Positions 46,807 through 58,639 of a stretch of DNA of 64,000 bases are shown here, piece after piece. The DNA lies in assembly GCF_007655135.1 (NCBI RefSeq), contig NC_045134.1, positions 6,716,982 to 6,780,981 on the forward strand, given 5' to 3'. Position 1 is the first letter of the stretch; each line of letters begins with the position of its first letter. Under the pieces are notes generated by a model. That model was given only the letters and a program-made list of their open reading frames with translations, was not told where the DNA came from and searched no databases. The DNA comes from Punica granatum (taxonomy: Eukaryota > Streptophyta > Magnoliopsida > Myrtales > Lythraceae). The translations under genes and the position numbers were made by a program.

Positions 46807-48999
46807 TCTCAATTTGAACCTATTTGTCGTTGTTTGTTCGTGCAAATATTTTAATAGAGGTGCAACCTATGATAATAATTTCATAAATAAAAAATTAATA
46901 GCCGTTTGCATTTTCCTGACACTGACGGTTGAATGATTTGGACAGCTGACTCGTTAGCAGATATTAAATTTAAAAAAATTGCGAAAATTAAAGAAAGACA
47001 AACAATCCACATGCGATGTTTGAATAAATAAATAAACAGTTTATGTTTGCACACATTTTCATGCGCCAAATTCAACAGGGCATTGCTCTGTTTCCCACTT
47101 ACTTTTTCAACTTATTATAATTATTATCCAGAGAGAGAGAGGGAGAAAAACAACTTAATTCATCTGTTCTAGTTTCATTCTTGTGTTTAATCAGTCCAGT
47201 ATCGGGTTTGATTACAATACATGAAACGAATATCAGGTGCCTGACAAGGTACAATAGGTCATTGCTCTGGATGTTGGACTTCATTATAACTGGTTGGTAT
47301 CATACTCTTCGTTCCGACTTTTTTCGAATTCTTTCATAGATTCATCGATGAATGCATATAATATCCCCCGAGATGGGGATAGATATATAGACAGCCTGAC
47401 ATCAAGGTTTTGCTCGAGTCGGCGAATTCTCTAATTAAGTGCCTAAATCCTATCAAGTTTTATGATTTTTCTTTTTTGCTAAGACCTTATTGGGTTTTCC
47501 CCATGACTTCATGGCGCTATATAATCTGCCTTTTAATTCGAGTATACGGCATCTTCTTATCGGGCCCAATTAAGTGTTAGACCAACTGGCCCTAAATTGA
47601 TTGCCAAATCCACATAAATTGGGCCGAGGCCCGTTCCGTCTTGGATACATTCAGTGTGTGTGGGTTTCCCATGTTCTTCACCGTCCACAGATTCAGGGGA
47701 GAGCCAACAGGCCACTCGGTATCAATGACTTCAAATTCGAGGCCCGCTGGAAGCAGTTTTGTGGCAGGGCAGGTTGGCGTCTTAATCGGAGCTCGTCTTA
47801 GCTAATAGATCGAAAGCATCTCGTGAACTAATCAAAAAAATAAATATATAAATTATCTCATGGGGTTTCCCGATATACGTGACGCTAAAATCATCTGACA
47901 CTTACATATGTTTCATTGGTGCAATATTCATCCAAGCAAGCCATCTAGCTGGACTTGGCACATCTCGGGGTTCACAAATGCTCTTGAGAAAATTCAAACT
48001 CGACTTCATGGAAAATGAACAAACTCTGTCACCATTTAGGCCAACATTATTTTACGTCTACCTCTAATTTTAATTGAGCTAAGATTAAGGGGAAATAAAA
48101 CATGTCCTCGTCATATGTGCTTTAACATTGTATGAGTTGGTTCTCGTGCTATACATGCATTTTAAAATCATTATTTTATATGTATTAATGTTTATATAGA
48201 GATATAAAAGACCAGAAGGAATTTTTTGGTTCAACCTCTCAGCTTTTAACTTTGTGGTGTATATACATGTGGGACAGAGGACTTCAAGATTGAATCCTCG
48301 AACTTGGTCTAGAGTTAGCAATCTAGGTTGAGTTGGCAATTTTATTTTATGAATTTCTTCATGAGCTATATATATAGGGTTGAAAACCTAGGAGAATAGT
48401 AATATTGTAAGCTAGTCCTAGGATTTCTAGAATCATGTGTCTGACACATAAACATAAACATAAACACAAACACAAACACAAACACAAACACAGCACAATT
48501 ATGTCATACAAATACATATTATAATTTTAAGATATATTTGCTTGTTCATTAATAAAATGAAATTCTTCATTAATTCTTTTTTTTTCACTGTTCTTCATTG
48601 CTTTCTTTTTTGGGGAAGTGTTCTTCATTACTTTCTTATCTTTCTTCTTCCCAATATATTCTGTTAAAATTGATTAAAAATAATTTGAGATCTTCAGATA
48701 ATTCATGTAATATATATATATATATATATATATAATGAATTTTGTTAGAGTTCGAGACAAGTATAGATAGATAATCTTTGGCATCAAAATTAATTACTCC
48801 AACACAAAATAAGTAATAGCGACTCTACTTGCTATAGCGTTTATCCATCACGCCCTATGAACATTCAATACACTGAAAGAAAATCTAGATATACACCATA
48901 CACAATATATTTCGTAAGAATAAAAAAGGGAAGAAAATATATATTCATAATAATTTGGATATATATGACCCTATATATAAAAATTATAAACTTCTTTTT
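46656..48999. other. Gene-free tract downstream of CCD8
   Basis: (TA)n occurs near 46678-46698, 46775-46802 and 48713-48735. A hexamer array moves from ACATAA to ACACAA units at about 48447-48492. A GC-richer block at 47570-47800 has a 66-codon ORF without a known domain. Confidence 0.5.
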
Positions 49000-51900
49000 C
49001 TAGGGTTTGTTGTGGTTCTTTGGGACCCAACATCCATGGAGCCCATATGGAAGCCCATAAGGGAACTTTGCTCTTGCAATCTCCTCGAAAGTGGACGCAT
49101 CCAGCAATAGTGCGTACCCTTCTCCATTTTTCTGACTAATCATTGAGATGACGACACCTTCGTGTAATAAAGGCAATCATCAAGTTAGGTTTCTGGCTAA
49201 ATTAAGAACTATAATCTTGACTGTCCATGAGATAATTGTTGTAAATAGATTATCCATCTTTACCATCGTCTTCCTTGGTCGCCCCTGGCCGAGCCACAAA
49301 GTATGGCTCTGATGGAATTGCACCCTCTTCGTGCCAGTTATTTGCTATCTTCTTCTCAAGATCGATCTACAATGTACGATAGTATATTCTTATAATCAGG
49401 GATGGATGCGCTCAAGTCTCTTTCAACTCTCATTTGTACCATACAATGACACAAGGAAAGGGACGATTAGTATATGTACCTTGGTGAGGGTGTTAGGGAA
49501 GTTGCAAGGACGTCGTGCCCCACAAGCATAGGCATATCGGTACTTTTTCCCCAAGACCGCAGGGTTGATGCTGCACATGTCCATGCCCCTCCCATGCTCG
49601 TCCGGGTCCAACGCTGCCTCCAGCTTCCCGTACGGGCTCCCATCCAACGGTATTGTGAACCTTCCAACCCTGCCCGCCCATACATATATTTCCATACAAT
49701 TGGTACGTATTATTATAACAAAGAAAGAGATGGTATAATTTATGGGTCTATCATATAAGTACCGGGCATCAGGGAGGACATCATGGCTGCCAGAGTAGGA
49801 CCGGAGGTTCTGGAGGCGGAGCTTGTCGAGGATGGTGGTGTCGGCATTGTGCTCACAGCAGTCTGCTATCACTGCGACGACCCTCCCGTCCTCGTCCCTC
49901 TCCTCATACGCATTTATGAAGTGGAAGGTCACAAACAATGGAACCTCCACGCTTGTAACCTTAATTTTATCAAACGTCATGCAAAGGAAAAACCTTAATA
50001 ACAGATCTGCAAGCAATATTAAACTGACAAATAAAACAAAAACCATAAGTATTGTACACATAGGGTGTGTTCCTGCCCGTATGCAAACGGATGTTCATGC
50101 GTTATGTGTCAGTCTCACATTCAGATAAAAGTCTATCCAAATATACAGAGCGATAACATGTTATGTTATATTTAATATTGAATGAACTTTATCTGCAGTG
50201 CAACACATTTGAAAACATTGAAAACAGTTCGTGGTTAGAACCAAACTAATGCCCAAACAGAATTAGCCTCAGCAAACAGAATTAGCCTCAGCAAACAAGA
50301 TGAGGAGACCTGCAATTTTATCCGAAAAAGAAACATATTATTAGAGTAGGCGGTGAACTTACAATTTTGCCACTGGTCTTGCACATGACATGAAGATATG
50401 CTTTAGATTCAGGGTGCCACTGGAACTTGTACAGCGGCGTGGGCTCGGCCCTTAGTAGATTTTGCGCACAGTACCTCAAGGGCATTTCCGGAACAATAAT
50501 GTAGTTCTCCGTCACGGGGAACGAGTGCACCCACCCCGGGGCTGGACCGCCCCGGCAGTTGACCCGGCCAATCACCTTCCTCTCATTCGACCCCGGCTCC
50601 ATCCTTACTACCAGGTACCCAGGGTTTATCAGGTCTGGTAACAGAGTTAAGAACTCCGAATCCGTTACGATTGGGTGAGCCGAGTGTATCAGTCCTCCCA
50701 GGGAGTCGCTGTACTCGAACTTCCCTATTGTTTCTAGAGTGACGGGGTTGATCATGATCGATCCCTTCTGGGTCTCAGTCAGGCACACAACCCTCCCATC
50801 CCCGAGTCCTACCACTCCAGTGTTAGAATTATCGGTCAGGGAAGCGCCGGAGAACAGGCTCGCCAGTTCCCCCACATAGGATAGGAAGTTGCCCGGCTTA
50901 GGAACCTCGGAGAACTCTCGGTAGCACAGCCTGCGGTTCTTCATGGCTGCCTTGTAAGCCTCTGACTCAATCTGCCGATGACCTGCCACTAATCGGCCGT
51001 TTTCAAACTGCAGTTTCACCATCATGGCATATCCATCGAATAGGTGCCGGAAGTTGTAGTCATCTATGTGCCATAGGCCCGGGCCATTTCTTAGGTAGAT
51101 CCCATTCTGCATAAACAAATTTAGGTATGAGTAGGTATATTTGAGTGCTTTGCCAAACAATTTTATACAAAAAAAAATGCATAATGATATATTGCTTGCA
51201 TTTTTGTACATATATATAAATAACAAAAAGCATAAATATTCAGAAGCTGAATCAATTTTCATGTTGGCATGAGTGATTTCAAGAGATTATTCATATGGAA
51301 TATATTTACCAACCAAAAAGAAAAAAATATGTTTCTTTAAGGGAGGTATAGTATACTCTCGAAGAGTTTATACATAGTAATTTGTCTCTTCGAGAGGACA
51401 CGTGTAAAAGACAATCTTCTACTAAGAGTATGACATGTATGAAAGATACCATTAATCAATAAATAAAATATAAAATTCAATAATTAATAAAGGATGTAGT
51501 GCAATGTCTTATGCATTTTCTTTGTTAATTAAGAGGTTCGAGGTTCAATATTCAATGGGATTACTCGTTTTTTGTTATTAGATATTAAGATTTTTATTTT
51601 ATTATATTATGCTTATATGCCTTTCTTGTAAAAAAAAAAAGAAAAAAGAAAAAGAGCACAGATATAATAATCATAGTTAATTGAACTTCGGAAGAGGGTA
51701 TGCATATGTATATATGTATGTACATATACAAGAAGGCAAAGACAAGAAAATTTTGACTGCAAGTTGCATAGAAATCATATATTATTGCTGACACAGCGAC
51801 TAGAGCGAGGGATATTCCTTGGACTCCCCTGGCTCAGTTTTGAAGACATTATCTGTGCAACGATATATGTTCAGTTATTAATAAAAGTACAATCGAAACC

Positions 51901-52834
51901 TTAAATCCTGACCTTTGATTCTAATGCTGCCTTTGGTTTTAAAGTAGAATTTTAAAATTAGATTTTGATTTTAAAAAAGAGTAATATAAATGGGGCTCAT
52001 CCTTTGATTTTGTATGAGTTATTTTGTTTTGTTGTGGAAAAAGAGTGATATAAATGGGATCCATCCTTTGACTTTGTATAAGTTATTTTGTTTTGTTGTG
52101 GGTAGAATTAAATTAAAGTAGGATTTTAAAATTTTACTATGAAACCAAACAAGCCATAAATTTCTTTTTAAAAAATTGTTAAGGGGCAGTATATAAATCG
52201 TACCCATAGTGGAACCACAAAATCATTTCGTTATAAGGAAGATGCTAAACAACATGATTGGCCACTATATGTAATGCTTCATACATTAATTATTGGGAGT
52301 GATCTTAGTATCGCTGTTTGGAGTCATTTGAACTAAGATAATAATAGTTCAATACGAAATCATCAGCAATCACAAATGCTTTATACACAGTTCTTTGAGA
52401 GGCCTTGAGCAACTGCTTTGGTTTGTTTTAAGATAGTACGATCATCCATGGTACTTTTGTGTGATCATACACCAACATTACGTGCACGCATAAATATATA
52501 AAAATGAAGTTAAAATGGATATCGAACGAACCAGCCAGAGTGGTATCTCTCCTTCCACGGTGAGCTCGCCCTCCCACCGGGGATGCCTAATGCTTGTCCA
52601 GGCAACATGACTCCTTTCTGGAGATTTAGTGGTTGCCCTCTCCTTCTCAGGTAACGGAATCGTGATGGCAGGAGGTCGAGTTGCCACACGCCGTACCACT
52701 TGGTCATGCCTTCTGCAAACTATAACGTTTTTCCGGGTAAACGATCCTTCTTTTGCCTTGTGACTGGACCATGCCGAAGCCATACCGGTGCAGTCTGATT
52801 GAGAAACAAAGCTGGAAAAGGCTATGGAGGCCAT
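49000..52834 (-). CDS. CCD8: Carotenoid cleavage dioxygenase 8 (strigolactone biosynthesis)
   Basis: The coding sequence is complement(join(49000..49157, 49264..49366, 49480..49669, 49763..49959, 50363..51106, 52532..52834)), 564 aa, close to Arabidopsis MAX4 (570). All five introns are GT-AG and the phases agree. The enzyme acts in plastids on the apocarotenal made by CCD7 and forms carlactone, the strigolactone precursor. The N-terminal 50-60 residues are Ser/Arg-rich like a transit peptide. The four iron-binding histidines are present: H245 (SAHPIVT), H295 (WVHSFPVTE), H362 (FHFINAYEE) and H553 (GLHGCWVP). CCD8-specific blocks include GDYNF-like DDYNFRHLFDGYA, NTGVVGLGDGRVV and GRGMDMCSINPAVLG. 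No break or missing key residue was seen, so it should be functional. The first intron (51107-52531) is 1425 bp and contains a MITE-like repeat. Confidence 0.96.
51930..52154. repeat. MITE-like element in CCD8 intron 1, with internal duplication
   Basis: The left end CTTTGGTTTTAAAGTAGAAT resembles the reverse complement of the right end (GTTTGGTTTCATAGTAAAAT). Inside, a unit of about 66 bp ending ATTTTGTTTTGTTGTGG occurs twice in tandem. There is no ORF. Confidence 0.6.
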
Positions 52835-52950
52835 GGAGAGAGTGTGTGCTAGGAGAAGGAAGACAGAGGAGGGGATGTAAAATGTTTAGGAAGCAACGAG
52901 AAGGAGAAGAGAGAAGCTTGAGGGACTAATTAAATGTGTGAGAATGATGT

Positions 52951-52961
52951 GTTTATATATA
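52951..52961 (-). promoter_or_regulatory. TATA box of CCD8
   Basis: The minus strand reads TATATATAAAC about 120 bp before the ATG. That would place the start near 52922 and give a leader of about 90 bases, which is plausible. The ATG context is CTCTCCATGGCC. Confidence 0.6.
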
Positions 52962-53779
52962 GGGGTGGGCTTGGGAGTGTATGGGGTGTATGTAATGTGT
53001 CTGTATATGTATGAATTGAATATTGGAATCTCGATCGGTGGAATACCATTGCACTAGAGGACATGGCTACATATTACTGGGACATGATTCAAGCAAGAAT
53101 GTTTAATTAAGTTGAAATGAATAACTGTCCCCACATGTATATGTAGGCCCATCAGTAAAATTAATTTCAGAAATATTATCATGATTCTTTAGTAACTACG
53201 AGAATATACCACGGGCACTTGCCGGACTATATGAAAAGTCGAGAGGTACTCTCACCGTCGCGTATATCCTACAAAGATCAGACTCACACACCAACTTTTA
53301 CTCAACAAAGGTATATACTGCCGGATACTATTGCCGGATTGTGGTTTAACTCTGATCCCGAACCGGATCTAGGCGCTGATGCTTGGCACCTTTCATAAAA
53401 GTTCTTGGCCCTTTTATTTGATTGGTATCAGTCGATATTGTTTTTGTCCATTAATCTTAATTTCATTTTTCTCCGACTGGTATATACGCCTGCTAGTATG
53501 GATCCCTTTCCTTTTGCTTTAGAAAATTATGAGACTCCTCTCTCTCCCTTTCACTCTCTCTTGTAATACTTCGCCCTAATAGAGGTATCTGAAAGGAGAT
53601 ACGAACAAAGAGAAGGGAGAGGCATCAATGGCCCAATGATAAAAAATCGAACCAAAGATCCACATGATTGGAAAAATGAGAGTACAGTGCAACAGCACAC
53701 ATCCTCGTTGAATTAAGAGATTTTGTTTTTGGTTTGAATTTCTCATCACTAATTTTCTATACCTATTCATTTCTCATTT
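52962..53779. other. CCD8 upstream region, no other gene
   Basis: Mostly unique AT-rich DNA. No promoter motif beyond the TATA box could be supported by eye. Confidence 0.45.
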
Positions 53780-54530
53780 TCTTTCCTTTTTTAGACTCAT
53801 AAATCTCTTTTGTAACCAAAGAACTACATAATTTGAAATGGAACTGTCGCCGCAATGATCACCATTTTCTTTTTCTTTTTTTCCTTTAATTTCAATTTAG
53901 ATATTTTGTATTATACTTTCTCCATTTTTTGTCTTGATGAGATATGTTGTCTTCTTTTTACTAAATTCACTAATCTCCTTCGTAATCAAAAAGCTAGATA
54001 AATAGGGTTGCCCACATGATCACTGGTTCCTTTTTTTTTCTTTTTTAATTTATATATCATGTATTATATTGTCTCTCGATGAGATATATTGTTTTCTTTT
54101 TACCTAGATCATATATGTCCTTTGTAACCAAGAAACTACATGATTTGAGATAAACAGTGTTGCCGCCATGGTTATTTCCTTTTACTTTTCCTTTGGTTTC
54201 AATTTATATATTATGATGACGATGAGTGTTTAAGTTTCGCTCCACTAATTCTCATGATCTACGTGAACACGCTACAATCCCATGGAGCATGTTAGTTTGG
54301 CTTTAAGCCATTCAGGTGGCCCAATAATTCAATTTATATATTTTATATTACATTGTATTCATTTTTTTTCTTGATGGGATATATTTTTTTCTTTTTACCA
54401 GACTCACAAATCTCTTATGTAACTGAAGTGTTGCCGCCATGATCACTATTTCCCTTGTTTCTTTTATTTGAATTTATATATATTATATTACACTGGCTTC
54501 CTTTTTTTCTAGGTGAGACTTTTTTTTTCC
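53780..54530. repeat. Diverged tandem array, about 140-170 bp units
   Basis: Four units share AAATCTCTTTTGTAACCAAA, GTTGCCGCCATGATCACTAT and TTTCAATTTATATATT-type blocks. The first block occurs at about 53802, 53970, 54114 and 54407. The last interval is longer because of a 115-bp insert. Confidence 0.75.
54198..54342. repeat. 115-bp insert between 15-bp direct repeats
   Basis: TTCAATTTATATATT is at 54198-54212 and 54328-54342. The sequence between (54213-54327) is unlike the surrounding array. The flanking repeat could be a target duplication or just part of the array unit. Confidence 0.5.
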
Positions 54531-54996
54531 GTTTATTGCAAAGTATTTATAGTTTCCCCGAGTAAAATTGGAAGTAACAAGTCCATTAATTTTTTTTCGG
54601 TAAGGGAATGGGCAAGATCCCATAAACAAGTCCATTAATTTTCATATTATATATTTTATATACAAACAAAAATATTTTGTTTTCAAGCTTAAAATTGGCG
54701 AGCTAGCGAGAACGTAAATGAAATTTTGCAAACGTCCTCTTCTGCAACCGTCCATTTTTTTTTGACACATTTTCTCTTGCAGCTCCTTTTTTCCAGCAAC
54801 GCAACTACGCATAGGATTTATGGCTAGCCTTTCCTCTGTCGCATATATTTCCTCGTACAAAATATCTCTGGTCATTTCTTTGACTTCTACATTCATTTAC
54901 TTTTTCTTTTTTCTTTTCTTTTTCTTTTTCCCATTAATTTGGTGCTGCAAATAATTAGAGGTCAATTTATAACAACCTAGTAAAATAAAATGGCAA
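54531..54996. other. Gene-free tract
   Basis: T-rich DNA. An 84-codon minus-strand ORF at 54642-54896 has no recognised domain. Confidence 0.45.
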
Positions 54997-54999
54997 ACG

Positions 55000-55822
55000 C
55001 ACTACAAGAAAAAACATTTATCCAGATGTTTTTTCGCCAACGCACTTAAAAGATTATACAAAATGACCTATGGCGGCACAAAAAAAAGTGTGTCGGCAAA
55101 GATTAGGCTACGCCGATGCACTTATAGTGAGTCCGGAAAGATTTTTATATGGCAATGCAATAATATCTTTGGCAACGGATTATAGTGCGTCGGCCTTGGA
55201 AGATATGTATGCCGATACAATTTGTGTCGGGAGATGAATCATTTTTAATGCTGACAGTATACGTGGCAAGAGACGACGCAAATTTTGTGTGTCGGCATAT
55301 GTGCATGTCTCTCACTTTGACTCTTCCACCATCTCTAATTTTGAAAATTTAATCAATCTCATCTGTCTCTCCCTTCCTCTCTCTCCTCTCCTCTCTTTCT
55401 CTCTCTCATCTGTCTTTTCCTAATCTCTCTCTACCAAGCAGCAGAACAGTCGAACAGAGCAGCCGAGCTGGGAGGAGGAGCAGCAACGACCAACAACATG
55501 CAGGCGGCATAGTTCGGTAGGAGAAGCAGCAGCAGCAACAACGAGTTGGAGGAGGAACAAGCAGTAGCAACGCAATTCGTGGGGCTGGGAGTAAGAACGA
55601 CCAGCAGCAGCAGAGCTCGGAGGGAGCAGAGGAGAGAGCACTAGCAGTAGCAAAGCTCGGTTGGGGAAGGAGGAGGGGATTGGAGTGGCAGCTGATTCTT
55701 TTAGGGGAAGAAGGACATAGGGCGGCAGCTTCAAGAAAGAAACAGGAAGCAAATAGAGGCTGGAGGGCTGATTTGAAAATTGGAAGAAAAGGAAGCAAAA
55801 CTCTTTTATGGTTCTTCCCCTT

Positions 55823-55853
<31 letters not shown>

Positions 55854-56257
55854 TATTTTTGCCTCTAAAGTCAAAGAGGGAGCGGCTAATCTGGGAATTG
55901 GAAGCCAAATGAGGTGGCAAATTCAATTTTTTTTTTAAAAAATAAATAATATGCTGCCAAAGGCAGCACAAATTAAAAAAAAGCATGTGCATAGGCACAA
56001 GTTTTCTTTTTAAAAAAGAAAACATATATTTGCCAATGCACTTTGTGCATCGGCACAACAACGACTCGACTCAATGCAATTTTTTGTGTCATCAAAGATT
56101 AGTTTTTGCCGATGCACTTTGCAGGTCCTTTGGCAAGCCTAGTTATTACGATGCAAAAAAATGTGTCGGGAGATGCGTCGGCGAGTTCTATGCGGATGCA
56201 CTCTTGCATTGGGAAAAGTTCAAAAGCGTGTCGGCATAAACTCCTTTTCTTGTAGTG
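55000..56257. mobile_element. Non-autonomous CACTA (En/Spm) transposon, complete
   Basis: It begins CACTACAAGAAAA and ends TTTTCTTGTAGTG, a perfect 13-bp inverted repeat. The 3-bp target duplication ACG is at 54997-54999 and 56258-56260. Subterminal DNA on both sides repeats short motifs such as GCCGATGCACT, GTGTCGGCA and TTTGGCAA, the usual transposase-binding layout. The 1258-bp element lacks transposase genes. The middle (about 55340-55820) is a C/T-rich segment followed by purine-rich, GC-richer DNA with many CAG/GAG triplets, unlike the ends. ORFs of 110-130 codons there are low-complexity. Confidence 0.95.
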
Positions 56258-56350
56258 ACGGTACTTCATTTTATCGAGCCACATCTTCAAAAGGGGACGT
56301 TTTGTGCATACATGATATTGGCCACTTGTAGTCTAATTTCAAGCTAAGTT

Positions 56351-56695
56351 AACACATCAAAGGACAACCACCAGCACGGTGGTCTAGTGGTTAAGTATCA
56401 AGCGCTGCACTTGAACATCACGAGTTCGAACCTTACTGAGAACGTAGAGCTCGCCACTATGTGGATGTATTATGGGATGGCGGTGGCCGGCCCATAATAT
56501 TTGATCCAGTGGGCCTTGACTTAATTCACTTGTGTGTTGGTGGGCTGCGGTGACCAAGTTAAGCTAAAGGCTCAGCGAGCTATGGCGAAAGAAACATTCA
56601 GTGGCGGTTAGTTTTCCTTAGTTGGAGCAGCTATAGCGGGCTAATAATCCGACCTAGCCTTTTTATTCATAAAACAAAAACACATCAAAGGACAA
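56351..56695 (+). mobile_element. tRNA-derived SINE, full length, with 17-bp TSD
   Basis: AACACATCAAAGGACAA flanks the insert at 56351-56367 and 56679-56695. The body (56368-56678, about 311 bp) starts with an A box TGGTCTAGTGG (56380-56390) and has a B box GAGTTCGAACC (56422-56432). It ends in a short A-rich tail ATAAAACAAAA. It is not a tRNA gene, since the 3' acceptor half is replaced by SINE body. It differs from the family at 10.2 kb. Confidence 0.92.
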
Positions 56696-56769
56696 TCCCA
56701 AATCTAGTTAATCAACATCATTGTTCCTTTCATCTAATTCAAATCTTTTAACCATTTTTAAGGGTCTCT

Positions 56770-57140
56770 ATGAGTATGTTTGGATTTAGAGTTGAGTTTT
56801 AGTTTTAATTGGTTTGTAATGATTGTATTGTTGAATTATGAGAAAAAGTGTGAAAAAATAATAAATAATTGAGAGAAAGTAATGATTAAGTAATGATTGT
56901 ATTGTTGAATTGTGAAAAAGTAATGAATAATGGAGAGAATTTAATATTAAAAATTGAATTAAATGGTTTGTGTTGTTAAATTGTGAAAAAGTAATGAATA
57001 GTTGAGAGAATTTAATATTAAAAATTGAATTGAATGGTTAAAAAAAATTAAAAAATGAAAAAAAGTAATAATTGTGATGTTGAATTGAAAATAAGTGAAG
57101 TTTAGTTGAGTTGAAAATTTTTTAAAAAATAAACACACCG
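56770..57140. repeat. MITE-like AT-rich repeat with internal tandem copies
   Basis: It starts near TGTTTGGATTTAGAGTTGAG. Two to three units contain GTATTGTTGAATTGTGAAAA and GAGAATTTAATATTAAAAAT. The far end (GTTGAGTTGAAAATTTT, then AATAAACACACC) is loosely inverse to the start. There is no clear target duplication. Confidence 0.5.
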
Positions 57141-58000
57141 TATACCTTTTGTCCTGAACATACTTTCGTATGTAAGTCCAATGGCCAACAGTTTTTAATA
57201 TCATAATGATGACCGACTGGATTGGTTTAATGAAAACAGTTAAATGTGGTAGATTTGAATCTTCACTTCAGACTATCTAGATTACTGCAGAGCTAAACTG
57301 AATCTTAGTTTGGTCTTCTTGAAAGCATACCTTTGTGTATAGTAAATCTACCTTGAATAATTCCTAGGAATCTCTGGTAGTTGGAAATTCGATAATAGAA
57401 AGATCAAAAGAAATTTGTCTAAAAATCAAAATCAATGAGATGGTGATCTGCTCCACCTAAGAGCCAAATCAACTATAAGCACTATGCAGTACGATTATCA
57501 ATAACTATTGATACGCTCCTATCTCTCTAATAAGTAGGACAATCGTAAGCTCAGTTTAATTAATTAGTTTGATTGACACTCTCTTCGCAGCTCATTCGGC
57601 AAAAACTATTATACCGAACAATCGAGACACCCTACTGATCAAGAGGAAGCTCGAATGTTCTATTTTCAGAAACAACACGGAATGTCGATGTTCATTGAAT
57701 GTGCTGAGGGATAAAGGCAACCTTTTCAGTAAGGTCAGTAGGGATATCCAAGAAATGAAACATAGGATTCGGATCGAAGGGGTGGATATCATAGAGGATG
57801 AATAGGAAGATCCGTAACTTTCTACGGTTAGAAGAGATGAGACTGCTCCTTTCTTCAGCCCTCCTTGGTCTATCATTTAATTATACTAGAGTGATGGTCC
57901 GTGCTATGCATGATCATCAATACCCATTAACTATAAATCGTAAAGTATAAATATGAATGATATTTTTTTAGTTATTATCAAGTAATGGCAGGTCATCAAA
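57141..58000. other. Gene-free tract with one unassigned ORF
   Basis: A 78-codon ORF at 57569-57805 (+) has a more protein-like composition than its neighbours (charged C-terminus ending in GVDIIEDE), but I do not recognise it and no splice or promoter context supports it. Confidence 0.4.
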
Positions 58001-58639
58001 GTTTATATAGAAATTTATATAATTGATATATATTCATTGAAATAATGATTACATCTTATATTTAAAAAAAGAAAAAATACTTACTTTACTCATTTGATGT
58101 TGACATACCGTAATAGTTCTTTGAACCGCATGACTTTCTTTATGTATACGATCGTAATTTGTTCTAAATTGATGGAGATTTTTTTTCATAAATCTCTTTG
58201 TAGAAGGAACACCGTTGTTCATGGCCTGTAAAAGAAAATTGTGTTGTTAGGAAAAAATAGTAACGAGAATGGATATAGAAAAAAATTTATCAATAACAAA
58301 ATATGAAAGAATGAAGCATGTGCGGTTGTGAGGCCTATATATAGAGGTGTAAAATGGTAAAGATTTGTACATGCTAAAAAAATATTGGGCTGCCTACATA
58401 TCAATGTACAATTGGTTGCATGATAGTAGTTTCATGCATATTGACAGGTATATATTGTTAAGAAAAATACATATCCAACTCGGATATAATTTAAAGTACC
58501 AATTCATAAAAGATGATCAATTTTGTAGATAAATTTATTTTAAATATTATATATTCTATTCCACTTTGTAATTAAAATCTATACATTACTTAACTATAAA
58601 TTAAGTAAATATGATGAAATTAATTCAAATTTATTATTT

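Noticed and set aside
48447..48492. CRISPR-like or telomere-like short repeats
   Set aside because: Contiguous ACATAA/ACACAA hexamers without spacers. It is a plain microsatellite.
55406..55798. Minus-strand ORFs of 110-130 codons
   Set aside because: Low-complexity translation of the CAG/GAG-rich CACTA core with no recognisable domain. The core itself is kept as a finding.
56380..56440. tRNA gene suggested by good A and B boxes
   Set aside because: No acceptor stem closes around them, and 17-bp target duplications show a SINE.
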